50,734 bases of DNA. Origin: an uncultured Prevotella sp. GTDB taxonomy: Bacteria; Bacteroidota; Bacteroidia; Bacteroidales; Bacteroidaceae. The stretch is taken from contig CAMOEW010000007.1 of the NCBI GenBank assembly GCA_946612625.1, forward strand, positions 1-50,734, given 5' to 3'. The notes beneath the pieces are model-generated. The model did no database searches, was not told the origin of the DNA, and worked only from the letters and a program-made list of their open reading frames with translations. The translations under genes and the position numbers were made by a program. The number at the start of each line of letters is the position of its first letter. The first letter of the stretch is position 1. Of this stretch, positions 28,861 through 38,967 are shown piece by piece.

Positions 28861-30447
28861 ATGGTCTATAAATACGACTTCCTCATCATCGGAGCAGGAG
28901 TTGCCGGTATGAGCTACGCCCTGAAGGTGGCGCGTGAACACAAGGGAAAGATTTGCATTATCTGCAAAACGAGCCTCGACGAGGCCAACACATCATTCGC
29001 TCAGGGCGGTGTTGCATCGGTGACAAACATGGAGCTCGACAACTTCGACAAACACATCAACGACACGATGATTGCAGGCGACTATATCAGCGACCGTGCA
29101 GCAGTGGAACAAGTGGTGCGGAATGCCCCCGGACAGATTCGCGAGCTGGTGCAGTGGGGAGTGAACTTCGACCGTAAGGACAACGGCGACTTCGACCTTC
29201 ACCGCGAAGGTGGTCATTCCGAGTTCCGCATCCTACACCATGCCGACGACACCGGTGCCGAGATTCAGCGTGGACTGATGGAGGCCGTACGCAACTGTCC
29301 CGATATAGACATCCGCGAAAACCACTTCGCCGTGGAAATCATAACCCAGCATCATCTCGGGGTTAGGGTGACACGACGCTCTCCGCACATTCAGTGCTAC
29401 GGTGCATACGTGCTCAATCCCGACACCAAGAAAGTTGACACTTTCCTTGCAAAGGCAACGGTGATGTGTACCGGCGGTTGCGGTGCAGTATATATGACAA
29501 CATCAAATCCCGTCATTGCTACCGGCGACGGCATAGCAATGGTATATCGCGCCAAGGGAACTGTGGCTGACATGGAGTTCGTGCAGTTCCACCCCACGGT
29601 GCTCCATAATCCCAGCGAAACACATCCCGCCTACCTCATCACCGAGGCCATGCGAGGCTATGGTGGCATACTTCGTCTGCCCACCGGCGAATCGTTCATG
29701 GAAAAATACGACGAACGCCTGTCGCTGGCTCCACGCGACATCGTAGCACGAGCCATCGACAAGGAAATGAAGATTCACGGCATCGACCACGTATGCCTCG
29801 ACGTCACCCACAAGAATGCCGACGAGACACGCCACCACTTCCCGAACATCTACCAGAAATGCCTCTCGATAGGCATTGATATCACCTGCGACTACATACC
29901 CGTTCGCCCTGCCGCCCATTATATGTGCGGAGGCATCAAGGTTGATCTCAACGGACAATCGTCGATAGAGCATCTCTATGCCCTTGGCGAATGCTCATGC
30001 ACGGGCTTGCACGGCGGCAACCGCCTTGCCAGCAACTCTCTCATCGAGGCAGTGGTATATGCTGATGCAGCTGCGAAGCATTCTCTTGCGCACATCGACG
30101 AATACGACTTCAACGAGCATGTCCCTGAATGGAACGACGATGGCACGATGACCAACGAGGAGAAGGTGCTAATCACGCAGTCGATAAAAGAAGTAAACCA
30201 GATTATGTCGAACTATGTGGGCATCGTGCGCAGCGACCTGCGACTACATCGTGCCTGGGATCGTCTCGACATGCTTTACGAAGAGACCGAACGCCTGTTC
30301 AAGCGTGTAAAAGCAAGCCGCGACATCTGCGAGTTGCGAAACATGATTAATGTGGGCTATCTCATCACACGATGGGCTCTGGAACGTAAGGAATGCCGCG
30401 GCCTGCACTTCACCACTGACTACCCCCTACACGCCTACGACAAATAA
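28861..30447 (+). CDS. nadB: L-aspartate oxidase
   Basis: Oxidises L-aspartate to iminoaspartate with FAD, the first step of NAD synthesis. The 528-residue protein begins with the FAD-binding motif GAGVAG (residues 11-16). It contains the family segment REGGHSEFRILHHADDTG, the FAD/active-site region PTVLHNPSETHPAYLITEAMRG and a CSCTGLHGGNRLASNSLIE motif, ending with the helical C-terminal domain of the fumarate reductase/succinate dehydrogenase flavoprotein family. HREGGHS-type residues separate NadB from SdhA. No nadA or nadC gene is in the window. It ends 29 bases before the convergent sprA stop codon. Confidence 0.95.
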   Translation: MVYKYDFLIIGAGVAGMSYALKVAREHKGKICIICKTSLDEANTSFAQGGVASVTNMELDNFDKHINDTMIAGDYISDRAAVEQVVRNAPGQIRELVQWGVNFDRKDNGDFDLHREGGHSEFRILHHADDTGAEIQRGLMEAVRNCPDIDIRENHFAVEIITQHHLGVRVTRRSPHIQCYGAYVLNPDTKKVDTFLAKATVMCTGGCGAVYMTTSNPVIATGDGIAMVYRAKGTVADMEFVQFHPTVLHNPSETHPAYLITEAMRGYGGILRLPTGESFMEKYDERLSLAPRDIVARAIDKEMKIHGIDHVCLDVTHKNADETRHHFPNIYQKCLSIGIDITCDYIPVRPAAHYMCGGIKVDLNGQSSIEHLYALGECSCTGLHGGNRLASNSLIEAVVYADAAAKHSLAHIDEYDFNEHVPEWNDDGTMTNEEKVLITQSIKEVNQIMSNYVGIVRSDLRLHRAWDRLDMLYEETERLFKRVKASRDICELRNMINVGYLITRWALERKECRGLHFTTDYPLHAYDK

Positions 30448-30476
30448 ATTCCATTAACAGGAAGCACCGCCTACCG

Positions 30477-33400
30477 CTATCTCGTCAGTGAGATCTTCAG
30501 GCTCAAGCCAAAGTCATGCGTAGTGGTAGGATATCCGCTACTTGATAGGAGCGGAGTGTTGGTTTGACGATCGTAGTAGGCGCTCATCGTAAGCAGGCGA
30601 GAGAGAGTGTAGTCAGCCATTAGCGACATCTTGAACGCGCTGTTACCGCTGCTGGCAGCACTCGTCGCAGTGCGGATGTCACGTGTGATTGCCGCCTGTT
30701 TCCGCAGCGAGATGTCGAGCCTCAGGTTTAGGTCGTGGTTCACACCTTGATTACGCCCGCTGTTAGTCGTAGTGCTTGTGCTTTTGTTGTTTTGGGCATT
30801 GCGTCCCTTGCCATTCTGTGCCTTGCGTATCTTCCGCGACGTGCCGCTACCGAATATATTAAAGTTACTCACCTTATAGCCCACGCCCACTACCCAGTCT
30901 TTCGAGAGAGCCTCGTTCACCTGAATACTCGTGGTAGAAAGGCTCAGCACACGCGTCTGCCGATACTCCGCCTTCAACGTCATATTGTTCAGGAACGTCA
31001 CATCGATGCCAAGCAGCGGCGAGAAAGCCTCGTTGATGCTCACCGTCGATACGTTGTACATTGAGCTTGGGACAGGATTGTTAGTCTTCGAATCGACGAT
31101 GAATCCGCGGCCGTCCATAAACTCATGGAATGTGCTGAACGACGAGTAGCTGCCAATAGAGAACACGCTCTTGTAGGAGTGGTTAATATTGATGCTCTTG
31201 AAGTGGTCGCGCAGCCACGGCAGCTTCACCAGTCCGCTGTAGCGTATAGTCCAGTTTGGCAGCAGGCGTTTCAGCGCAGGGAATATATCGAGCGAACCGC
31301 CTCCGCTACCAGTATATGCATTTATAAATGCCGGTATGAGCACATCAGAACTGTACATATCGACAGTGCCCAGCTCAGGATTGTATGCCGAGCCGCCCAG
31401 GTCGATACCGTTTGCATCACGCATACCTTTTGGATATGTGGTTGTGGCATAGAACGACTGCAGACGCTGCTGGTAATCAGCTATCGACGAGCAGAATTTC
31501 TCGAACGATGGTGAGTGATAGCCGTCGTCGGCACTGCCCATTCCCTCCAACGCACTCTTTATGCTGATAGTAGTCATGGTGAACGAGCCGCTGTGGGTGG
31601 TAGGCATTCCGTCGTACTGGAACTGTATGCTTCGTGCCTTCGTTACTGTGCGCGACGCGTTGAGGTCGATCTTCAAATCCTGAATGGGTTCGATTGTAGC
31701 CTTTATCTGAAGGTCGCTGGTGGTGTTGACGGTCGCGGGCGACGCCATACTGCTATCGCGCAGCAGCCAGTTGTTGTCGATGCTCTTCTGGATATAGTCG
31801 TCGCCATTGAATCCGAAAGCGAAGCCAAGTCCCGGAGCCATGGAGCCGCCGTAGGTGGTGTTCTGTCCAAACATGTCGCCGGCATTGGGCAGGAATCCAG
31901 GGAGAGTCATTGAGCGTTGGTCTCGGTAGGAGATACCTATCGAGCGTACCATCATCAGTACACGCGACGTCTTCTGCAACGGACGATACCACCACTGCTG
32001 CTCGGTAGGCTTCTTGGCAATAACACTGAGCTTCACCTTCACGCTGTCGCCACCGAACACGCGGATTGTGTTCTCATCGACCACTTTGAACTTCATCTTC
32101 TGGTATGCCTTGCCGTCCTCGGTCTTTGCCGATACAATCACACGCTTGGTCTTCTTGCCGTGTTTAACCTCAATGCCACTGTCGGGAACGAGTGCCAACT
32201 CCTTCTGGAACGCATTGCGAACGTTGGCAGGCACCTGCGGTTTCTTCTGCTGAGCCGCTTTCTTTTTCTGCGCATCGGCAGCCTTTTTGTCGGCACCGTC
32301 GCCGTCGTCCTTGGCGTTCTTCTTGCTCTTCGAGCCCTTCTTTGCCTTCTCCTCTGCCTCAATCTCCTTCTGTCTCTGCTTGTCCTCCTGACGCTTCTTT
32401 GCCGCCGATGCCGCCTCGCGCTGCTTGCGGTTGGCGTTGCTGGCATCTTTTTTCGCGGCCTCGTTTGCTTTCTTCAGGAATGGGATATGGTTGTAGAGCA
32501 TCTCCATGTTGAGTGTAGAGTTGATGGTGATGTTACGACTGTTCGAGATAGTGTTACCAAGCGTGGTTCCGTCTTCAAGTTCCGTGCCGCGAATCCAGCG
32601 GTAGTTGGAGGTGTAGTTGGCATCGGCGTTCAACCAGTCGAATAGCGGTAGCTTATTCAGTGGTACCTGATATGAGGCACTGAACTGCTGACTATAATCG
32701 AGCGGCGTTCCGAGGTTCTTGATGCTGTTCCACACCGAATCTTTCCATATAGCATAGTCGTCTGGATAGAGGTCCTTGTTCACCGGACGGTATGGCTCTT
32801 CTATCTCGGCGTGTGTTGCCGACTGGAAGTTCATGTGGAGGTTTTTCGTGAGGTCCCAGCGCAGCGAGAAGTCACGGTTCCAGAGGAACTGCGAGCTGAA
32901 CGACAGTGGCAACTTGTTCAGCGGATTATCCACATCGCGCTCCTGCAGTTCGTGATATGTTCGTGTAATCTCGGTGTTGAAGGCAATGTTCTGCGGCAGA
33001 TAGTTGATACCGAAGGCCTTTGGGAATGCCATCCATTTCGACTTGCTCTTCGATTTCTTGAACGGTTCCCACGTCTTATACACCGGCGTGTAACTGTAGT
33101 TGAGGGCTCCGCGCCAATTGTCGTCGGTCTCATATACACGTGTCTCGCCAGTGGTCTTGCTGTGGCTGTGACTATATGAGAGCGAGAAGTTGGCGGGGTC
33201 GTAGGGCATGGGATGCAGCTTCGACTTGATACCCACGCGCATGTTGGAGATTGAGAAGTTGGTATTCTTACGTTTCGTCACGGCAATCGCCTCGATGGAG
33301 TCACGCTCTGTAGAGGTCATGGCATCAAGTGCCTCGTCGAGCTCCATATCGGTGTCAAGGGGATTGTACTTTGGCCGCACGTGCTCTTCGGAAACGCTGT

Positions 33401-36400
33401 AATAGAAAGGTATCGTCACCTGTGCCTTCTCGGGGAAGAACTTGCCAAGCTCCAGGTTGGCTGTAAAGTTATATGAGCGCGTATTGTCGGTGGTACGCTC
33501 AGTGACGGTCTGCTCCAGTCCGCCGAAGCCTTCGTTTATAATCTTTCCCGAGAGGTTTATGGTTCCGAAGTCGGACAGCTGAATGTTGAGTGTTCCGCTT
33601 GCAGCCCATCCGCCCTCGTTCTTCGCTTCGAGCAGTCGCAACTCATTGACCCACACCTCGCCCGATTTTGCACGCGGTGTAGAGATGTTGCGCACGCCAA
33701 TCATCATCGTCTTCACTTCGCCGAGCGACGGGTTTCCAAGTATTCGAATGATGTTTTTGGCCTTGCCGTTTGCCGAGTCGTCTTTCTGATACTCGCGATT
33801 GTATGAAGCCTGTCCGTTCGACTTGGCTGCATTGCGCTCTCGCTTGATATCGGTAAACACGCTCATGTCGATGTCGAGCATGTTCTCTATAGGCCATACC
33901 GCTATACAGTCAGCCGACGAGAAACGGTCGTAATGGTTGGCTGGAGTAAGAGTCAGTGGTATCTCATACTCGTAGTAGTTGTTCTTGTAGTCGCTGCCCA
34001 GACGGACGAACACTGCCAGCTCGCCATCGATGAGATTGGTGTTATTTGGCACAAGGGCATTGGCATGTACGAACATCTGCAGACGCTTGTAGGAACGCAG
34101 GTCGAGGGCCACCTTCTTATATACCGCACGTGCATCCTTGCTGCCAAGATTGTTGACGGTGAGGTTCAGTGCCTGCTCGTTGGCCTCGACAAGTTGCGGC
34201 TGCGAGGGATCGGTCTCACGCGTGATACCCGGAGGCAGCACATAGTTGACGGGCTGCTTGTCGTTGTGCTCTTCAATATTCACGGCGCTGGTCTGCATCT
34301 CGCCGGCGCTTTGTGCGGTTGACAGCTGCTGCTCGTAGGAGCGCCATTTGCCCTGCACGAGGTCGAGGCTTCCGAATCGCAGCACAATCGGCTCTGTAAA
34401 TCCCGTGAGATACATACGCATGAAGCGCACCGCCGAGAAGTCGCTGATAGAGCCTATTCTCTGTCGCATTGCAGAGTTGAGTGGTATGCGTATCTTGTAC
34501 CACGTCACTTCCTCGTCGCGCACGCCGTTGCGCAGTACGGGCTTCACCTTGCGCATGTCGGTGATATAGTTGCTCACGCCGACGTTCGACTCCTGAAGGG
34601 CATCGGGAGTGATATCAACCACATATTCGAAGTAACGCTCGTACTCGTTCATAGTGAAGTCCTGATTGAGGTCTTCCACGTCGGGGCCGGTCTTGTATGA
34701 CGGGTCGTAGGAACCGCTGCCGCCCTCGGGCGAGTTGCCTTGCGGATTCACGATGCGCTTGTAGCGCTCGAGGATTGGAGCCTCTCGAGCGTCGAGGTCG
34801 TCGCCACGGAAATAGTGGTAGTTGTCGTTGGCAGGGTCGGCCAACCAAGCAGCACGCACGCTGTCGTTGGCAATCGTCTGCGCAAAAGAGTTGAACGCGG
34901 CATACGGCTCGTAGGCCATCTCCTCGACGTCGTTCAGTCCGTTGAAACCTACATCCTGAATCATTCGCGAACCGGTAGTTGTGGCAAACGAATATGTCTG
35001 TACCGACTGCCGAGGTATTTTTCCCCACGATGTATATTCATAGTTGTCGGTGCCATCAACAGCCATACCGCTCTCGTAGAACTTCTTTCCGTCGCAGAGC
35101 ACATCCTCGCTCACTTCGCCCACGTCGATTTTCAGCTGTCCTCCCAGCTGTGACTGCTGTGCAGTGCCACGTGTATAGATGAAGGGGTCGAGCAGCCAGA
35201 ACTCTATATACTCGATATTGGCAGTCTCAAAGTCGTTGACATCCAGTTTACGCATCATTCCGCCCCACTTCGACGCCGGGTCGAGGAAGCGTCCTTCGCT
35301 GTCGAACGCCGTAGAGAAGTTGTATGGTCCGCGCTCGCTCGGGTAGTATGCAAGGTTAAGTATCGGCAGCGTATTGGTGGCTCCGTTGTAGTTGCTCTGC
35401 TGTCGGTTGGGATACAGCTCGCTGACATACACTTCGCGCACGTAGTGGTTCGACAGCTGGTTCAGGTCGCTCTTGATATGCGCCGGCGTGAGCGAGCTGC
35501 TACGGTATGTGAAGAGCGGGTCAATGGTGTACCACGACAGCAGCGCACGGTCGAATCCGCTCGACAGGTCGGTCTTGTTGTCATGGTTGGCAATGCCCGA
35601 CGGCACACTCGACAGCTGCCACGACTTCGGGTCGATGATGCTGTAGCCGGTCTTCGTGTCCTCAAAGTCGTCGATATACGACGCATTGTCCTGAGTTCCG
35701 CCGGCGGTCTTGGCAATGAGATGGGCGAAGTCGCCACGGAAAGTAATCTGCGACGGCTGCTTCACGTTGAGGAACGGAATCTTGTCGAGCACGTTCGTGA
35801 GCCACTGGCTCTCGGTCTTCCAGTTGATATTGACGCCCCACAGCGTGTTGCTCAGCGGTTCAGAGCCCATGGCAACCTTCGTGGTGAGAGCCTGCTCATG
35901 CAAGTGTTGAATAGTACCGCCAATCTGGAATTTCTTCGAGAATTCGTATTCGAAGTTGAGTCCGAACATGCGCTTGCTTATCTGTCCGTAGTCGGTATTG
36001 GTCTCAAGGCTCACGTCGATGGGCGTTCCGGCGTCGATATAGCTTTGGTTAAGAATTGTCACCTCGCCGGCAGAGTAGTCAACGCTATAGTCGCTACCCT
36101 CGACGAGCACCGTACCTCCAGCCGTCACCTTCACGCTGCCCTGAGGCACGTTGACGGCTCCGAGCGAAATGACATTTGCCGACGTGCCACGGAACTGGCC
36201 CACCATCATATATTTATTCTTCTCGGCTATCTGCTTGGCGGCGGTCTTCGTGGTATCGTAAAGCTCGGTGAACGCATACTTGTCGGCAACAGAGGCAGGC
36301 ACGCCCGCAAGAACAAGCGCGCTGCGAATACCCTCACCAAAAGGCTCTGCCTTTGGGAAAAACACGCGTCCGTTCTGTATAGTATAGCCCTGCACGTAGT

Positions 36401-38114
36401 CGAAGCGGCCGTTGCTGCGGGCTTTCATATTATCGTCGAGGCGGTCGGCTCCCATCACCTGTATGAGCAGTTTGTCTTTCACCTGTGTCTCGGGAATATA
36501 CGACAGATACACTCCTGCGGTGTCGCTCTGATACTTCACGTCGAGACGGAACTGGCTGTTCTCTACCGTCGATGCGAGGAAATACACGTTCTTCATCATC
36601 AGCCGCCAGTTTGACTGAAGTGGGGTGTTGCTCGAGTTCTTCAGCGTCTTGACGAAGAGGGCCTCGCTGGTATTGGTGTTGTCGCTGGTAAGCTCGCCCA
36701 CCTGATATACCACGCCGTTATACTTGTATTCGAAAGCTACTGCCAGCACCTGGTCGGTCTGCAGGCCTGCCTTCAGCGAAATATATCCCAACGCCTTGTT
36801 AATGGTGTATTCCGACGATGTTAGCAGACGCGCGCTCTGCAGCTTCTCGTAATCGACGCCGCCGGTTAGTCCCAGCCCACCAAGCACGGAGAGTGTATTG
36901 TCGATGTCGCGTGCACCGGCAGTGCTGACGAGCGTCTCGTAGAGCGGTGTATTGCGGTTCGACGGCATCATGCCCGGCATCCCCTCGCCAAGGTCGGTGA
37001 ATCCGATGATGTTGCGCGAATTGCTGGTGGTTCCGGTCTTGTTTGTCACCCACACCTCCATACGCGTAATCTCAATGCCGCTAAGCAAGTTGGGCAGCTT
37101 CGACATGGCTTCGTCGTAGGTCTGGCGGAAGTAGTGTGCCAGGAAGAAGTGGCGGTTTTCCTCGTAGTTGGTGGCATCGATTTCAAATGGTGTCACCGAC
37201 GTGCCGCCTTTCGACGACACGCTCTTCGACTGCGAATTCTTGCTCGATATGACTGCCTGCAGTTTCAGCCGGCCGAACTGCATGTCGGTACGCACACCGA
37301 ATAGCGACGAGGCTCCCTGTATTAGCGACGAGTTGCTGGGGAAGCTGATGTCGCCGGCTTCTACCAGCTTGATAATCTCGTCTTCCTTTCCCTCATAACG
37401 CAGCTTGATGTTCTTGGTGTCAAACTCAAACGTAGCATCGGTGTTGTAGTTCAGGTTCATGTTAATCTTGTCGCCCACCTTTCCGTTGAGGTTAAGGTTG
37501 ATTTTCTCGTCGAAGTCGAATGCCGTGGTGCGGCGGTTGCGGATGGGCAGCGACGGGTTGTCGATGTTCTTCAGGTTCATGCCGATTTTCAGCTCGGCCG
37601 AACCCTGCGTCTTTATGCGCACACCGCCGGGACCGAAAATTTTCTCGGCAGGTCCCAGACTGAAGTGCATGTCGGTGAAGTCGAACTTCTCCTTGCCTTT
37701 GGCGGCTACTTCCTGGGCGTTCTTGTCGCGGAAGAACTGCTCACGCGCACGACGCTCGCTCCAGCGGTTATACTCTTCGGGAGTCATCATGAGCGGTGTG
37801 TTCAGATAGCTGCTGCCTATCTTCGAGCCGATGAAATACACTCCGAGCGAATCGTTGTATTCCACTCCCTGACGGATGTTGTCGGGAGTCTTAAGGTCGA
37901 TGGCAAACGAGTCGGCATCCTCAGTGACCACGGGTGCCGTTTTGCGGATAGGCCAACGCGGATGCAACAGCGAGTCGGGAATCTCCTCGTCGTCACTCTG
38001 AGCCTTTGGTTGCGCCTTTGGCTGAGGCTTGGTCTTGTCGTCCTGAAGCACCGGCATCGCTATTGCCCCGATACTCAGAACACACATTATTATATATAAC
38101 AGTCGCTTTGCCAA
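30477..38114 (-). CDS. sprA: T9SS outer-membrane translocon protein SprA (Sov)
   Basis: The giant outer-membrane barrel through which type IX secretion substrates leave the cell. At 2545 residues it matches the usual family size of about 2400-2500. An N-terminal signal sequence (about 1-22) is followed by a repeated beta-rich barrel with SprA hallmarks such as KINLNLNGKVGDKINMNLNY, and the C-terminus ends in LSLKISLTR. Residues of about 1878-1965 are an unusual Lys/Ala/Glu-rich charged insert. The start is a TTG at 38114, eight bases after AAAGGAG; the next ATG (38087) would remove the basic n-region of the signal. It begins 20 bases after the ruvA stop, a conserved pairing in this phylum. 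Confidence 0.95.
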   Translation of the reverse strand: MAKRLLYIIMCVLSIGAIAMPVLQDDKTKPQPKAQPKAQSDDEEIPDSLLHPRWPIRKTAPVVTEDADSFAIDLKTPDNIRQGVEYNDSLGVYFIGSKIGSSYLNTPLMMTPEEYNRWSERRAREQFFRDKNAQEVAAKGKEKFDFTDMHFSLGPAEKIFGPGGVRIKTQGSAELKIGMNLKNIDNPSLPIRNRRTTAFDFDEKINLNLNGKVGDKINMNLNYNTDATFEFDTKNIKLRYEGKEDEIIKLVEAGDISFPSNSSLIQGASSLFGVRTDMQFGRLKLQAVISSKNSQSKSVSSKGGTSVTPFEIDATNYEENRHFFLAHYFRQTYDEAMSKLPNLLSGIEITRMEVWVTNKTGTTSNSRNIIGFTDLGEGMPGMMPSNRNTPLYETLVSTAGARDIDNTLSVLGGLGLTGGVDYEKLQSARLLTSSEYTINKALGYISLKAGLQTDQVLAVAFEYKYNGVVYQVGELTSDNTNTSEALFVKTLKNSSNTPLQSNWRLMMKNVYFLASTVENSQFRLDVKYQSDTAGVYLSYIPETQVKDKLLIQVMGADRLDDNMKARSNGRFDYVQGYTIQNGRVFFPKAEPFGEGIRSALVLAGVPASVADKYAFTELYDTTKTAAKQIAEKNKYMMVGQFRGTSANVISLGAVNVPQGSVKVTAGGTVLVEGSDYSVDYSAGEVTILNQSYIDAGTPIDVSLETNTDYGQISKRMFGLNFEYEFSKKFQIGGTIQHLHEQALTTKVAMGSEPLSNTLWGVNINWKTESQWLTNVLDKIPFLNVKQPSQITFRGDFAHLIAKTAGGTQDNASYIDDFEDTKTGYSIIDPKSWQLSSVPSGIANHDNKTDLSSGFDRALLSWYTIDPLFTYRSSSLTPAHIKSDLNQLSNHYVREVYVSELYPNRQQSNYNGATNTLPILNLAYYPSERGPYNFSTAFDSEGRFLDPASKWGGMMRKLDVNDFETANIEYIEFWLLDPFIYTRGTAQQSQLGGQLKIDVGEVSEDVLCDGKKFYESGMAVDGTDNYEYTSWGKIPRQSVQTYSFATTTGSRMIQDVGFNGLNDVEEMAYEPYAAFNSFAQTIANDSVRAAWLADPANDNYHYFRGDDLDAREAPILERYKRIVNPQGNSPEGGSGSYDPSYKTGPDVEDLNQDFTMNEYERYFEYVVDITPDALQESNVGVSNYITDMRKVKPVLRNGVRDEEVTWYKIRIPLNSAMRQRIGSISDFSAVRFMRMYLTGFTEPIVLRFGSLDLVQGKWRSYEQQLSTAQSAGEMQTSAVNIEEHNDKQPVNYVLPPGITRETDPSQPQLVEANEQALNLTVNNLGSKDARAVYKKVALDLRSYKRLQMFVHANALVPNNTNLIDGELAVFVRLGSDYKNNYYEYEIPLTLTPANHYDRFSSADCIAVWPIENMLDIDMSVFTDIKRERNAAKSNGQASYNREYQKDDSANGKAKNIIRILGNPSLGEVKTMMIGVRNISTPRAKSGEVWVNELRLLEAKNEGGWAASGTLNIQLSDFGTINLSGKIINEGFGGLEQTVTERTTDNTRSYNFTANLELGKFFPEKAQVTIPFYYSVSEEHVRPKYNPLDTDMELDEALDAMTSTERDSIEAIAVTKRKNTNFSISNMRVGIKSKLHPMPYDPANFSLSYSHSHSKTTGETRVYETDDNWRGALNYSYTPVYKTWEPFKKSKSKSKWMAFPKAFGINYLPQNIAFNTEITRTYHELQERDVDNPLNKLPLSFSSQFLWNRDFSLRWDLTKNLHMNFQSATHAEIEEPYRPVNKDLYPDDYAIWKDSVWNSIKNLGTPLDYSQQFSASYQVPLNKLPLFDWLNADANYTSNYRWIRGTELEDGTTLGNTISNSRNITINSTLNMEMLYNHIPFLKKANEAAKKDASNANRKQREAASAAKKRQEDKQRQKEIEAEEKAKKGSKSKKNAKDDGDGADKKAADAQKKKAAQQKKPQVPANVRNAFQKELALVPDSGIEVKHGKKTKRVIVSAKTEDGKAYQKMKFKVVDENTIRVFGGDSVKVKLSVIAKKPTEQQWWYRPLQKTSRVLMMVRSIGISYRDQRSMTLPGFLPNAGDMFGQNTTYGGSMAPGLGFAFGFNGDDYIQKSIDNNWLLRDSSMASPATVNTTSDLQIKATIEPIQDLKIDLNASRTVTKARSIQFQYDGMPTTHSGSFTMTTISIKSALEGMGSADDGYHSPSFEKFCSSIADYQQRLQSFYATTTYPKGMRDANGIDLGGSAYNPELGTVDMYSSDVLIPAFINAYTGSGGGSLDIFPALKRLLPNWTIRYSGLVKLPWLRDHFKSININHSYKSVFSIGSYSSFSTFHEFMDGRGFIVDSKTNNPVPSSMYNVSTVSINEAFSPLLGIDVTFLNNMTLKAEYRQTRVLSLSTTSIQVNEALSKDWVVGVGYKVSNFNIFGSGTSRKIRKAQNGKGRNAQNNKSTSTTTNSGRNQGVNHDLNLRLDISLRKQAAITRDIRTATSAASSGNSAFKMSLMADYTLSRLLTMSAYYDRQTNTPLLSSSGYPTTTHDFGLSLKISLTR

Positions 38115-38134
38115 CTCCTCTACTCCTTTACTTC

Positions 38135-38737
38135 TTACTTTATCATCTTCAGTGCTATCTTCACCACAGTCTCTACAGGAGCATCGGGCTGCTCCTTGAG
38201 AATCTGCATCACCACCTTTGCCGACGGTGCCGGCGAGAAGCCGAGCATGGTGAGCGCACTCACGGCCTCGTCCTTCACCGCATTGTCAACGGGAGCAGCG
38301 ATGCTGCCTCCGGCGGGAATCTCGTCGGTGATGCCCATCGAGACAATCTTGTCGCGCAAATCGACGATAATACGCTGCGACGTCTTCGTGCCCAGTCCCT
38401 TCACAGCACGTATGGCACGCTCGTTGCCGCTGGAGATGGCGTTGCACAGCTCGCCGACGGTCATCGACGAGAGCACCATACGCGCAGTATTCGCTCCCAC
38501 CCCCGACACACTTATGAGCAGACGAAACAACTCGCGCTCCTTAACGTCGAAGAATCCGTAAAGTTCGTGAGTGTCTTCGCGGATAACCTCATGCACGTAG
38601 AGCCGCACGTTCTTCATTCCCTGCACGGCAGAGTATGTATTCAGCGAGATATTCAGACCGTAACCCACCCCGGCTGCTTCGACAGTTGCCAGCGCAGGAG
38701 TAAGTTCTGCAAGCTCACCACGTATATATTCTATCAT
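38135..38737 (-). CDS. ruvA: Holliday junction branch migration protein RuvA
   Basis: Binds Holliday junctions as a tetramer and loads the RuvB motor during recombination repair. The 200-residue protein starts with the OB-fold MIEYIRGELAEL, followed by the helix-hairpin-helix DNA-binding region (VSGVGANTARMVLS and VKGLGTKTSQRIIVDL). The flexible linker and the C-terminal domain III that contacts RuvB end at KMIK. The length is typical. It is the first gene of a two-gene unit with sprA. RuvB and RuvC are not in the window. Confidence 0.96.
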   Translation of the reverse strand: MIEYIRGELAELTPALATVEAAGVGYGLNISLNTYSAVQGMKNVRLYVHEVIREDTHELYGFFDVKERELFRLLISVSGVGANTARMVLSSMTVGELCNAISSGNERAIRAVKGLGTKTSQRIIVDLRDKIVSMGITDEIPAGGSIAAPVDNAVKDEAVSALTMLGFSPAPSAKVVMQILKEQPDAPVETVVKIALKMIK

Positions 38738-38774
38738 TTGTCAATTGTCATTTATCCATTATCATTTGTCAATT
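38733..38774. repeat. 14-base direct repeat upstream of ruvA
   Basis: ATCATTTGTCAATT occurs at 38733-38746 and again at 38761-38774, period 28. The first copy covers the ruvA start codon. It may be chance AT-rich repetition. The rest of the 230-base gap to the next gene holds only one promoter element. Confidence 0.5.
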
Positions 38775-38916
38775 TGGCGCAAAGCACCACTTTATATTGA
38801 ACGAGCATTGCTTACAATTTATTGTATTTAAGGTATAAAATAGGCGAAATTGTTACATACTGCAACTTTTTTAGATTTTTTCTCGCCGTTTTATCATGTA
38901 TTTCTTGAGAAAAGTG

Positions 38917-38924
38917 TAATTTTG
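38917..38924 (+). promoter_or_regulatory. -7 element for the diaminopimelate dehydrogenase gene
   Basis: Reads TAATTTTG, 43 bases before the ATG at 38968. No -33 TTTG at the usual distance. Confidence 0.5.
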
Positions 38925-38967
38925 CAACCAAAATCGAAAAAAAGCAATTATATACAACATAAAAAAG

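Noticed and set aside
35445..36614. 389-codon reading opposite sprA
   Set aside because: Arg/Val/His-rich shadow of sprA with no promoter element or recognisable domain.
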